From: Luidia sarsii
Lineage: Eukaryota; Echinodermata; Asteroidea; Paxillosida; Luidiidae
Assembly: GCA_949987565.1 (NCBI GenBank)
Contig: OX465103.1
Location: 14,924,774 to 14,988,773, forward strand
Direction: 5' to 3'
Length of the DNA: 64,000 nucleotides
The notes under the pieces were generated by a model. That model did not search any database. It was not told the DNA's origin and was given only the letters and a program-made list of their open reading frames with translations. Shown here one piece after another: positions 37,930 to 48,100 of the stretch. Numbering within the stretch: the stretch's first letter is position 1; each line of letters begins with the position of its first letter. The position numbers and the translations under genes are program-made.

Positions 37930-40900
37930 CCTTTTGGGGGAAGGAAACTCTTTTTCCGCCTGGCCTTGTGACCCTTGCCTTTGCAATTGGTCCTGTAAAA
38001 GGGGGTGTTATCCTTGTTTCAGGATTAAGCAGAGGTTCTTGCCAGTTTTCCTTCTACTCTTTTCTTCACTTCTCTGAGAGACTCTGGGCTGCTGGCATGC
38101 TGTGGATGGAATGTCAGTGTGTTGTCTGTGTGCTTTTGGTGTGCTGTCGCTGTATTGTCGATGCAGTGTTGGTGTACTGTCGTGCTGAGGGTGGGTTGTT
38201 GGTATGCTGTCAGTGTGCTGTTGGTGTGCTGTCGGTGGGCTTTCGGTGTGCTGGTCGGTTTGGTGTTCGTGCGCTGTGGGTGGAATGTCAGTGTGCTGTC
38301 TGTGTGCTTTCAGTGTGCTGTCCCTGTATGGTCGATGTATTGTCGGTGTGCTGTCGTGCTGATGGTGGGTTGTTGGTATACTGTCAGTGTGCTGTTGGTG
38401 TGCTGTCGGTGGGCCATCGGTGTGCTTGTTGGTTCGCTGTTGGTGTGGTGTCTGTGTGCTTTCGGTGTGCTGTCGGTGTATGGTCGATGCAGTGTTGGTG
38501 TACTGTCGTGCTGACGGTGGGTTGTTGGTAAGCTGTCATTAGTGTGCTGTTGGTGTGGTGTCGGTGGCCTTTCGGAGTGCTGTCGGTGTGCTGTTGGTGT
38601 GGTGTCGGGGTGCTGTCTTTGTGCTGTAGGTGTGCTGTCGTTGTGCTGTCGGTGTGCTGTCGGTGTGCTGTCGATGTGCTGTCTGTGTGCTGTCTGTGTG
38701 CTGTAGGTGTGCTGTAGGTGTGATGTCGGTGTGCTGTCGCTGGTCTGTTGGAGGCCGTCAAAAGCCTTTTGGGGGAAGGAAACTCTTTTTCCGCCTGGCC
38801 TCGTGACCCCTGCCTTTGCAAATGGTCCTGTAAAAGGGGGTGTTATCCTTGTTTCAGGATTAAGCAAAGGTTCTTGCCAGTTTTCCTTCTACTCTTTTCT
38901 TCACTTCTCTGAGAGACTGTGGGCTGTCGGGATGCTGATGGTGGAATGTCAGTATGCTGTCTGTGTGGTTTCGGTGTGCTGTCGCTGTATTGTCGATGTA
39001 GTGTCGGTGTGCTGTCGTGCTGACGGTGGGTTGTTGGTATGCTGTCAGTGTGCTGTTGGTGTGCTGTCGGCTGGGCTTTCGGTGTGCTGGTCGGTTTGGT
39101 GTTGCTGCGCTGTGGGTGGAATGTCAGTGTGCTGTCTGTGTGCTTTCGGTGTGCTGTCCCTGTATGGTCGATGTAGTGTCGGTGTGCTGTCGTGCTGATG
39201 GTGGGTTGTTGGTATACTGTCAGTGTGCTGTTGGTGTGCTGTCGGTGGGCCATCGGTATGCTTGTTGGTTCACTTTCGGTGTGCTGTCTGTGTGCTTTCG
39301 GTGTGCTGTCGGTGTATGGTCGATGCAGTGTTGGTGTACTGTCGTGCTGACGGTGGGTTGTTGGTAAGCTGTCATTCGTGTGCTGTTGGTGTGGTGTCGG
39401 TGGCCTTTCGGAGTGCTGTCGGTGTGCCATTGGTGTGGTGTCGGGGTGCTGTCTTTGTGCTGTAGGTGTGCTGTCGGTGTGCTGTCGGTGTGCTGTCGGT
39501 GTGCTGTAGGTGTGCTGTAGGTGTGCTGTAGGTGTGCTGTAGGTGTGATGTCGGTTTGCTGTCAGTGGTCTGTTGGTGGCTGTCAAATGCCTTTTGGGGG
39601 AAGGAAACTCTTTTTCCGCCTGGCCTCGTGACCCCCGCCTTTGCAATTGGTCCTGTAAAAGGGGGTGTTATCCTTGTTTCAGGATTAAGCAAAGGTTCTT
39701 GCCAGTTTTCCTTCTACTCTTTTCTTCACTTCTCTGAGAGACTCTGGGCTATCGGCATGCTGTGGATGGAATGTCAGTGTGCTGTCTGTGTGCTTTTGGT
39801 GTGCTGTCGCTGTATTGTCGATGTACGAGTGTCGGTGTGCTGTCGTGCTGACGGTGGGTTGTTGGTTTGCTGTCAGTGTGCTGTTGGTGTGCTGTCGGCT
39901 GGGCTTTCTGTGTGCTGGTCGGTTTGGTGTCGGTGCGCTGTGGGTGGAATGTCAGTGTGCTGTCTGTGTGCTTTCGGTGTGCTGTCCCTGTATGGTCGAT
40001 GTAGTGTCGGTGTGCTGTCGTGCTGATGGTGGGTTGTTGGTATACTGTCAGTGTGCTGTTGGTGTGCTGTCGGTGGGCCATCGGTATGCTTGTTGGTTCA
40101 CTTTCGGTGTGCTGTCTGTGTGCTTTCGGTGTGCTGTCGGTGTATGGTCGATGCAGTGTTGGTGTACTGTCGTGCTGACGGTGGGTTGTTGGTAAGCTGT
40201 CATTAGTGTGCTGTTGGTGTGGTGTCGGTGGCCTTTCGGAGTGCTGTCGGTGTGCCGTTGGTGTGGTGTCGGGGTGCTGTCTTTGTGCTGTAGGTGTGCT
40301 GTCGGTGTGCTGTCGGTGTGCTGTCGGTGTGCTGTCTGTGTGCTGTAGGTGTGGTGTCGGTGTGGTGTCGGTGTGCTGTCGGTGTGCTGTCGGTGTGCTG
40401 TCTGTGTGCTGTAGGTGTGCTGTAGGTCTGCTGTAGGTGTGATGTCGGTGTGCTGTCAGTGGTCTGTTGGTGGCAGTCAAATGCCTTTTGGGGGAAGGAA
40501 ACTCTTTTTCCGCCTGGCCTCGTGACCCCCGCCTTTGCAATTGGTCCTGTAAAAGGGGGTGTTATCCTTGTTTCAGGATTAAGCAAAGGTTCTTGCCAGT
40601 TTTCCTTCTACTCTTTTCTTCACTTCTCTGAGAGACTGTGGGCTGTCGGCATGCTGTTCGTGGAATGTCAGTGTGCTGTCTGTGTGGTTTCGGTGTGCTG
40701 TCGCTGTATTGTCGATGTAGTGTCGGTGTGCTGTCGTGCTGACGGTGGGTTGTTGGTATGCTGTCAGTGTGCTGTTGGTGTGCTGTCGGCTGGGCTTTCT
40801 GTGTGCTGGTCGGTTTGGTGTCGGTGCGCTGTGGGTGGAATGTCAGTGTGCTGTCTGTGTGCTTTCGGTGTGCTGTCCCTGTATGGTCGATGTAGTGTCG

Positions 40901-41429
40901 GTGTGCTGTCGTGCTGATGGTGGGTTGTTGGTATACTGTCAGTGTGCTGTTGGTGTGCTGTCGGTGGGCCATCGGTATGCTTGTTGGTTCACTTTCGGTG
41001 TGCTGTCTGTGTGCTTTCGGTGTGCTGTCGGTGTATGGTCGATGCAGTGTTGGTGTACTGTCGTGCTGACGGTGGGTTGTTGGTAAGCTGTCATTAGTGT
41101 GCTGTTGGTGTGGTGTCGGTGGCGTTTCGGAGTGCTGTCGGTGTGCCGTTGGTGTGGTGTCGGGGTGCTGTCTTTGTGCTGTAGGTGTGCTGTCGGTGTG
41201 CTGTCGGTGTGCTGTCGGTGTGCTGTCTGTGTGCTGTAGGTGTGCTGTCGGTGTGCCGTTGGTGTGATGTCGGTGTGCTGTCTTTGTGCTGTAGGTGTGC
41301 TGTAGGTGTGCTGTCGGTGTGCTGTCGGTGTGCTGTCGGTGTGCTGTCTGTGTGCTGTAGGTGTGCTGTAGGTGTGCTGTAGGTGTGATGTCGGTGTGCT
41401 GTCAGTGGTCTGTTGGTGGCTGTCAAATG

Positions 41430-42346
41430 CCTTTTGGGGGAAGGAAACTCTTTTTCCGCCTGGCCTCGTGACCCCCGCCTTTGCAATTGGTCCTGTGAAA
41501 GGGGGTGTTATCCTTGTTTCAGGATGAAGCAAAGGTTCTTGCCAGTTTTCATTCTACTCTTTTCTTCACTTCTCTGAGAGTCTGTGGGGTGTCGGCGTGC
41601 TGTCGGTTGAATGTCAGTGTGCCGTCTTTGTGCTTTTGGTGTGCTGTCGCTGTATGGTCGATGCAGTGTTTTGTGTGCTGTTGTGCTGTCGGTGGGTTGT
41701 TGGTATGAGGTCATTAGTGTGCTTTTGGTGTGCTGTCGGTGGGCTTTCGAAGTGCTATCGGTGTGCTGTCGGTGTGCTGTCTGTGTGCTGTCTGTGTGAT
41801 GTCTGTGTGCTGTCTGTGTGATGTCGGTGGTCTGTTGGAGGCCGTCAAAAGCCTTTTGGGGGAAGGAAACTCTTTTTCCGCCTGGCCTCGTGACCCTCGC
41901 CTTTGCAATAAGTTCTGTGAAAGGGGGTGTTATCCTTGTTTCAGGATCAAGGAAAGATTCTTGCCAGTTTTCCTTCTACTCTTTTCTTCACTTCTCTGAG
42001 AGTCTGTGGGGTGTCGGCGTGCTTTGGGTGGAATGTCAGTGTGCTGTCTATGCTTTGGGTGTGCTGTCGATGTAGTGTCGGTGTGCTGTCGTGCTGACGG
42101 CGGGTTGTTGGTATGCTGTCATCGTGCTGTTGGTTTGCTGTCGGTGGGCTTTCGGTGTGCTGTCGGTTTGGTGTTGGTGTGCTGTCGGTGTTCTTTCGGT
42201 GGTCTGTTGGAGGCCGTCAAAAGCCTTTTGGGGGAAGGAAACTCTTTTTCCGCCTGGTCTTGTGACCCCCGCCTTTGCAATTGGTCCTGTGAAAGGGGGT
42301 GTTATCCTTGTTTCAGGATCAAGCGAAGGTTCTTGCCAGTTTTCCT
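41430..42346. repeat. Short, divergent satellite units flanking the retroelement (copy 1)
   Basis: Units of only 422 and 372 bp. The cores carry substitutions not seen elsewhere: CTGTGAAAGGGGG for CTGTAAAAGGGGG, CAGGATCAAG for CAGGATTAAG, GAGAGTCTGTGGGG for GAGAGACTGTGGGC, and AATAAGTTCTG for AATTGGTCCTG in the 41852 core. Reduced homogenisation is typical of the edge of a satellite array, so the retroelement probably sits at an old array boundary that was later enclosed by duplication. Confidence 0.8.
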
Positions 42347-42375
42347 TCTACTCTTCTTCTTCTACTCTTCTTCTA
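42347..42375 (+). repeat. Pyrimidine microsatellite at the satellite/retroelement junction (copy 1)
   Basis: The core's pyrimidine tract (TTCTACTCTT) continues as an imperfect repeat of CTTCTTCTACT before unique sequence starts at about ACAGTGAATGG. It lies at the 3' end of the minus-strand element. It could be a slippage product at the integration point or the element's own terminal simple repeat. Confidence 0.6.
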
Positions 42376-42635
42376 CAGTGAATGGCAGTACATCTTCAGG
42401 ATACTGCTGAATATCAACTATCATCGGTGTATATAAGCTTGGTGGAAGCACTGAGGTGTGTTGAATCTTTCCTGCCCTGTGTGGCCACTGGAGGGTGCAG
42501 GATCTTCCTGCTCAGTGCGGCTATTGGAGCATGTAGGATATTCCCGCCAGTGTGACCACCAGAGCAAGAAGTTGTTCACTGGGGTGTTTCAGTGTGCTAG
42601 TGGTTGCCAAGGGTAGAGGAGATTCAGGAGGCAGC
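42376..42635 (-). other. 3' noncoding region of the Penelope-like element (copy 1)
   Basis: Unique sequence between the endonuclease stop and the microsatellite. It has no open frame of note. A TATATAAG string lies on the + strand at 42430-42437, antisense to the element; without supporting context I do not call it a promoter. I looked on both strands for the hammerhead core (CTGATGA paired with GAAA) that many Penelope-like elements carry in terminal repeats and did not find a convincing one; the nearest string is CCGATGATAG on the minus strand. Confidence 0.6.
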
Positions 42636-43210
42636 TAGATGCTGGTCAAAGTAGGGGTGTCTGTGAGTATAGGAGACCCATTAGACAAAAGCAGTTTGCA
42701 GATGTCGCTTATGTGGACTCCGATGTCTTGTTGTACCGTGTTGTGTTTGAAGATCTGGATGGCTTCTCTCACTCGACGAGGGTGCCATCTGTCGACGCTG
42801 GTGATGAGTTCAACATTGCCCCACCGAATGACATGGTCCTTCTCACGTGAGTGCTTGATGATTCCAGTGTTTTCGTATTCTCCCTTGCAGCCATGGCCTT
42901 TGTGCTCATTGAGTCTGGTGGGAAGGTCCTAACCAGTCTCTCCAACGTACACTTTGTTACATTCGCAAGGAATCTTGTAGACACCAGGTCTGGAAGACGG
43001 ATCAAGTCTGTCCTTGTGGATCTGCGTGTGGTTCCGGATCTTGTTGAGTTCTGTGTGGAAAACCTTGATGTGACGAATCTCCTCCCGTTGATTGTTCCCC
43101 TCAAAGATCCTGTAGGCACGCTGAACAAGCGTGTTGTTCACCCAGCATCTGATGCTGGGGTGATGGAATGGGTGTGCTTTCAGTAGACCCGCTGAGTGAG
43201 GGAGCCATTA
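42636..43210 (-). pseudogene. GIY-YIG endonuclease domain of the Penelope-like element, one in-frame stop (copy 1)
   Basis: Reading leftwards, the frame gives a linker (FEGNNQREEIRHIKVFHTEL) and then RPGVYKIPCEC and KVYVGETG, the Penelope-type version of the GIY-YIG signature. A TAG stop follows at 42931-42929, where the forward fragment at 44411-44708 has Trp. Beyond it the same frame continues through RLNEHKGH, the NTGIIKHS segment and DRWHPRRVREAI to a TAG at 42638-42636. So the domain is complete apart from one nonsense change (TGG to TAG). In the family this nuclease nicks the target DNA that primes reverse transcription. Its start is blurred by a frameshift near 43200 that separates it from the reverse transcriptase. 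Confidence 0.87.
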
Positions 43211-44410
43211 TGTCCTGCCTGGACACCTCCTCGTCCAGGAAAGGGACGCTACCATCCCTTTCCTGATTCACCGTGAATTGGATGCGGATGTGTAGCCCAT
43301 TGAGGTGATCCAGGAACAGCTGGAGCTTGTCTTGGCCGTGCTGCCAGACGACGAAGATGTTGTCAACGTAACGCAGGCAGACTTGCGGTTGGAAATCAGC
43401 TGTGGCAATGGCTGTCTGGTAAAACTCCTCCATGAACATGTCAGCAAGAACCGGGGATATAGGGAATCCCATGGAGGTTCCTTCTGACTGCTCAAAGAAT
43501 TTTTGTCTCCATCTGAAGGTGGAAGAGGAGACACAGAATTCTAGGAGGCTTTGGATCTGGCTTGGGGTGAGATCTGCACATTCCCGCAGTGTATGTGGTC
43601 CTGGGAGAGTCATTCCTCAACAATAGTCCAGGCATCACTAGTGGGAACATTGGTGAAGAGAGAGACCACGTCAAAACTCACCATGACCTCATTGGATTGA
43701 AGAACAAGGTCACGTGTGAATCTGACAAATTGCTCCGAGTTCTTCACACGATGATCAGTGTTTGCCAACTAGCAGACGCAGGATGTTTGCAAGGTGCCTG
43801 GCAGTATTGTAGGAAGGGCCTCTCTCTCCGGGTGGCCACAATGGGTCTGAGGGGAACATCGGGCTTGTTGATCTTGGGTTGGCCGAAGACAAGATGACCG
43901 GAGTTGTCTGTAGAGGTTATAGGGAATGTTGCCAGCACATTGCAAAGCAAGTAGCTTGGCACTCATTCTCCTCTCTTATGGACTGTGTGGGATCCTTTGG
44001 AAGAGGGCGGTAAGCCCCCGACTCGAGGATGTTCCGCACCTTCCGGTCATAGTCCTTCCTGTCCATAACCACTTTGTCAGCAGTTAGGATATGGATGGAC
44101 CGGTCCTGGCATAGATCTTGTAGAGCTCTCCATTCTTGGCCGGAGAGGTTGGGTTGCACTGGCTTGTGCTGTGCGATGGCTTGGCTGGCTTCAAGGCAGA
44201 TGTCATCTGCTGCAGCCTTGGGGAGCAGTCGGAGGGCTGGTTCGGTGGCTTGGATGATATCCTCGACTGGTACTGAACGAGGCCTGAAGGCAAACTGGTC
44301 CCCGAGTGTAAGCACTCCTGTTTCCCTGGCGGAAAGGGTGCATTGACTGAGGTTGATGTCTGTCTTCTTCCTGAAGGCCGAATCCGAGCGGAGGTGCGGT
44401 TTGATGTCGA
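43101..44410 (-). pseudogene. Reverse transcriptase of the Penelope-like element, multiply frameshifted (copy 1)
   Basis: Pieces in order on the minus strand: 44410-43970, with HILTADKVVMDRKDYDRKV and ESGAYRPLPKDP; 43966-43900, with LLALQCAGNIPYNLYRQL; about 43900-43820, with FGQPKINKPDVPLRPIV; about 43815-43765, with NTARHLANILRLLVGKH; about 43757-43612, with motif A VSFDVVSLFTNVP, ending in TGA; and 43613-43200, with GFPISPVLADMFMEEF (motif B region), then RYVDNIFVVW and FLDEEVSRQ. Each step is a change of frame, so at least five frameshifts are present. The motif C catalytic pair, normally YVDD in this family, reads YVDN at 43370-43359 (GAC AAC). The protein would be inactive even with the frame repaired. 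The 5' end is cut at about 44410 by the junction with the inverted fragment. Confidence 0.88.
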
Positions 44411-45159
44411 CTTCCAGACCTGGTGTCTACAAGATTCCTTGCGAATGTGGCAAAGTATATGTTGGAAAGACTGGTTGGGACCTTTCCACCAGACTCAATG
44501 AGCACAAAGGCCATGGCTGCAAGGGAGAATACGAAAACACTGGAATCATCAAGCACTCACGTGAGAAGGACCATGTCATTCGGTGGGGCAATGTTGAACT
44601 CATCACGAGGGTCGACAGATGGCACCCTCGTCGAGTGAGAGAGGCCATCGAGATCTTCAAACACAACACGGTACAACAAGACATCGGAGTCCACATGAGC
44701 GACATCTGTTGGATGCTGTCAAAAGCCTTTTCGGGGAAGGAAACCCTTTTTCCGCCTGGCCTCATGACCCCCGCCTTTGCAAATGGTCCTGTAAAAGGGG
44801 GTGTTATCCTTGTTTCAGGATTAAGCAAAGGTTCTTGCAAGTTTTCCTTCTACTCTTTTCTTCACTTCTCTGAGAGACTGTGGGCTGTCGGGATGCTGTT
44901 GGTGGAATGTCAGTGTGCTGTCTGTGTGGTTTCGGTGTGCTGTCGCTGTATTGTCGATGTAGTGTCGGTGTGCTGTCGTGCTGACGGTGGGTTGTTGGTA
45001 TGTTGTCAGTGTGCTGTTGGTGTGCTGTCGGCTGGGCTTTCGGTGTGCTGGTCGGTTTGGTGTTGGTGCGCTGTGGGTGGAATGTCAGTGTGCTGTCTGT
45101 GTGCTTTCGGTGTGCTGTCCCTGTATGGTGGATGTAGTGTCGGTGTGCTGTCGTGCTGA
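44353..45159 (+). other. Chimeric open frame: GIY-YIG fragment fused to satellite (copy 1)
   Basis: One open frame of about 268 codons (first ATG at 44356) covers about 20 codons of non-homologous sequence, then the roughly 100-residue GIY-YIG fragment. It continues without a stop through the satellite core (KETLFPPGLMTPAFANGPVK) into the Cys/Val-rich 11-residue repeat. It arises because the satellite is nearly stop-free. No ribosome-binding context, splice signal or conservation supports expression. I report it as a fusion frame, not a gene. Confidence 0.5.
44411..44708 (+). pseudogene. Inverted 5'-truncated GIY-YIG fragment (copy 1)
   Basis: Forward-strand homologue of the minus-strand endonuclease. 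It starts at CTTCCAGACCTGGTGTC, where homology with the main copy begins, and keeps an uninterrupted frame: RPGVYKIPCEC, KVYVGKTGW, RLNEHKGH, DRWHPRRVREAI and VQQDIGVHMSDIC. It retains the Trp that is a stop in the main copy but has GKTG in place of GETG. It ends where the main copy would continue with the C-terminal tail. Sequence then passes into the satellite core through TCTGTTGGA, so the fragment lacks its own stop and 3' region. Confidence 0.88.
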
Positions 45160-48100
45160 TGGTGGGTTGTTGGTATACTGTCAGTGTGCTGTTGGTGTGC
45201 TGTCGGTGGGCCATCGGTATGCTTGTTGGTTCGCTTTCGGTGTGCTGTCTGTGTGCTTTCGGTGTGCTGTCGGTGTATGGTCGATGCAGTGTTGGTGTAC
45301 TGTCGTGCTGACGGTGGGTTGTTGGTAAGCTGTCATTAGTGTGCTGTTGGTGTGGTGTCGGTGGCCTTTCGGAGTGCTGTCGGTGTGCTGTTGGTGTGGT
45401 GTCGGGGTGCTGTCTTTGTGCTGTAGGTGTGCTGTCGGTGTGCTGTCGGTGTGCTGTCGGTGTGCTGTCGTTGTGCTGTCTGTGTGCTGTAGGTGTGCTG
45501 TAGGTGTGCTGTAGGTGTGATGTCGGTGTGCTGTCAGTGGTCTGTTGGTGGCTGTCAAATGCCTTTTGGGGGAAGGAAACTCTTTTTCCGCCTGGCCTCG
45601 TGACCCCCGCCTTTGCAATTGGTCCTGTAAAAGGGGGTGTTATCCTTGTTTCAGGATTAAGCAAAGGTTCTTGCCAGTTTTCCATCTACTCTTTTCTTCA
45701 CTTCTCTGAGAGACTGTGGGCTGTCGGGATGCTGTTGGTGGAATGTCAGTGTGCTGTCTGTGTGGTTTCGGTGTGCTGTCGCTGTATTGTCGATGTAGTG
45801 TCGGTGTGCTGTCGTGCTGACGGTGGGTTGTTGGTATGCTTTCAGTGTGCTGTTGGTGTGCTGTCGGCTGGGCTTTCGGTGTGCTGGTCGGTTTGGTGTT
45901 GGTGCGCTGTGGGTGGAATGTCAGTGTGCTGTCTGTGTGCTTTCGGTGTGCTGTCCCTGTATGGTCGATGTAGTGTCGGTGTGCTGTCGTGCTGATGGTG
46001 GGTTGTTGGTATACTGTCAGTGTGCTGTTGGTGTGCTGTCGGTTGGCCATCGGTATGCTTGTTGGTTCGCTTTCGGTGTGCTGTCTGTGTGCTGTCGGTG
46101 TATGGTCGATGCAGTGTTGGTGTACTGTCGTGCTGACGGTGGGATGTTGGTAAGCTGTCATTAGTGTGCTGTTGGTGTGGTGTCGGTGGCCTTTCGGAGT
46201 GCTGTCGGTGTGCCGTTGGTGTGGTGTCGGGGTGCTGTCTTTGTGCTGTAGGTGTGCTGTCGGTGTGCTGTCTGTGTGCTGTAGGTGTGCTGTAGTGTGC
46301 TGTTTGTGTGATGTCGGTGTGCTGTCAGTGGTCTGTTGGTGGCTGTCAAATGCCTTTTGGGGGAAGGAAACTCTTTTTCCGCCTGGCCTTGTGACCCTTG
46401 CCTTTGCAATTGGTCCTGTAAAAGGGGGTGTTATCCTTGTTTCAGGATTAAGCAGAGGTTCTTGCCAGTTTTCCTTCTACTCTTTTCTTCACTTCTCTGA
46501 GAGACTCTGGGCTGCTGGCATGCTGTGGATGGAATGTCAGTGTGTTGTCTGTGTGCTTTTGGTGTGCTGTCGCTGTATTGTCGATGCAGTGTTGGTGTAC
46601 TGTCGTGCTGAGGGTGGGTTGTTGGTATGCTGTCAGTGTGCTGTTGGTGTGCTGTCGGTGGGCTTTCGGTGTGCTGGTCGGTTTGGTGTTCGTGCGCTGT
46701 GGGTGGAATGTCAGTGTGCTGTCTGTGTGCTTTCAGTGTGCTGTCCCTGTATGGTCGATGTATTGTCGGTGTGCTGTCGTGCTGATGGTGGGTTGTTGGT
46801 ATACTGTCAGTGTGCTGTTGGTGTGCTGTCGGTGGGCCATCGGTGTGCTTGTTGGTTCGCTGTTGGTGTGGTGTCTGTGTGCTTTCGGTGTGCTGTCGGT
46901 GTATGGTCGATGCAGTGTTGGTGTACTGTCGTGCTGACGGTGGGTTGTTGGTAAGCTGTCATTAGTGTGCTGTTGGTGTGGTGTCGGTGGCCTTTCGGAG
47001 TGCTGTCGGTGTGCTGTTGGTGTGGTGTCGGGGTGCTGTCTTTGTGCTGTAGGTGTGCTGTCGTTGTGCTGTCGGTGTGCTGTCGGTGTGCTGTCGATGT
47101 GCTGTCTGTGTGCTGTAGGTGTGCTGTAGGTGTGATGTCGGTGTGCTGTCGCTGGTCTGTTGGAGGCCGTCAAAAGCCTTTTGGGGGAAGGAAACTCTTT
47201 TTCCGCCTGGCCTCGTGACCCCTGCCTTTGCAAATGGTCCTGTAAAAGGGGGTGTTATCCTTGTTTCAGGATTAAGCAAAGGTTCTTGCCAGTTTTCCTT
47301 CTACTCTTTTCTTCACTTCTCTGAGAGACTGTGGGCTGTCGGGATGCTGATGGTGGAATGTCAGTATGCTGTCTGTGTGGTTTCGGTGTGCTGTCGCTGT
47401 ATTGTCGATGTAGTGTCGGTGTGCTGTCGTGCTGACGGTGGGTTGTTGGTATGCTGTCAGTGTGCTGTTGGTGTGCTGTCGGCTGGGCTTTCGGTGTGCT
47501 GGTCGGTTTGGTGTTGCTGCGCTGTGGGTGGAATGTCAGTGTGCTGTCTGTGTGCTTTCGGTGTGCTGTCCCTGTATGGTCGATGTAGTGTCGGTGTGCT
47601 GTCGTGCTGATGGTGGGTTGTTGGTATACTGTCAGTGTGCTGTTGGTGTGCTGTCGGTGGGCCATCGGTATGCTTGTTGGTTCACTTTCGGTGTGCTGTC
47701 TGTGTGCTTTCGGTGTGCTGTCGGTGTATGGTCGATGCAGTGTTGGTGTACTGTCGTGCTGACGGTGGGTTGTTGGTAAGCTGTCATTCGTGTGCTGTTG
47801 GTGTGGTGTCGGTGGCCTTTCGGAGTGCTGTCGGTGTGCCATTGGTGTGGTGTCGGGGTGCTGTCTTTGTGCTGTAGGTGTGCTGTCGGTGTGCTGTCGG
47901 TGTGCTGTCGGTGTGCTGTAGGTGTGCTGTAGGTGTGCTGTAGGTGTGCTGTAGGTGTGATGTCGGTTTGCTGTCAGTGGTCTGTTGGTGGCTGTCAAAT
48001 GCCTTTTGGGGGAAGGAAACTCTTTTTCCGCCTGGCCTCGTGACCCCCGCCTTTGCAATTGGTCCTGTAAAAGGGGGTGTTATCCTTGTTTCAGGATTAA

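Larger units (their letters stand above)
22597..42346. repeat. Satellite array, segment 2
   Basis: Same nested satellite as segment 1. Core landmarks begin at 22621, 23457, 24270, 25239, 25736, 26539, 27353, 28166, 28991, 29782, 30596, 31410, 32224, 33060, 33884, 34687, 35501, 36314, 37139, 37930, 38765, 39590, 40484, 41430, 41852 and 42224. Class B cores are at 22621, 25239, 26539, 28991, 31410, 32224, 34687, 37139, 38765, 41852 and 42224. The first class B core directly follows the transposon insertion. Unit lengths are mostly 791-836 bp, with outliers at 24270 (969), 25239 (497), 40484 (946) and the two short units at the right end. No gene is supported. Confidence 0.97.
42376..44708 (-). 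mobile_element. Penelope-like retroelement composite, copy 1
   Basis: The minus strand encodes, in order, an N-terminal region, a reverse transcriptase and a GIY-YIG endonuclease. This is the order of endonuclease-containing Penelope-like elements. The body runs from about 44410 down to the stop at 42636, followed by about 260 bp of 3' noncoding sequence. Directly head-to-head is a forward fragment of a second GIY-YIG domain (44411-44708). Such inverted, truncated partner copies are common in this element class. Several frameshifts, one in-frame stop and a catalytic substitution make it non-functional. There is no evident target duplication: the left flank is a pyrimidine microsatellite and the right flank joins the satellite core within TCTGTTGGA. 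Confidence 0.9.
37139..45561. repeat. 8423-bp tandem duplication unit carrying the retroelement, copy 1
   Basis: From landmark 37139 the spacings are 791, 835, 825, 894, 946, 422, 372, 2502 (contains the retroelement) and 836. The series repeats immediately from 45562 as 791, 824, 825, 894, 935, 422, 372, 2502 and 836. The only length differences are two 11-bp units. Breakpoints appear to lie inside the core, since the 37139 core is class B and the 45562 core is class A at its left side but shares the CCATCTACTC variant at its right side. Confidence 0.9.

Noticed and set aside
42430..42437. TATATAAG as a promoter TATA box
   Set aside because: It is a single short match, antisense to the element and with no supported downstream gene.
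42376..42640. Hammerhead ribozyme in the Penelope-like element's terminal region
   Set aside because: No CTGATGA core with a matching GAAA and flanking helices was visible on either strand; CCGATGATAG is only a partial resemblance.
42769..43128. Other minus- and plus-strand frames inside the retroelement (for example 42769-43128 minus and 42851-43186 plus)
   Set aside because: They are alternative-frame or antisense readings of the endonuclease and reverse transcriptase region; the family motifs lie in other frames.
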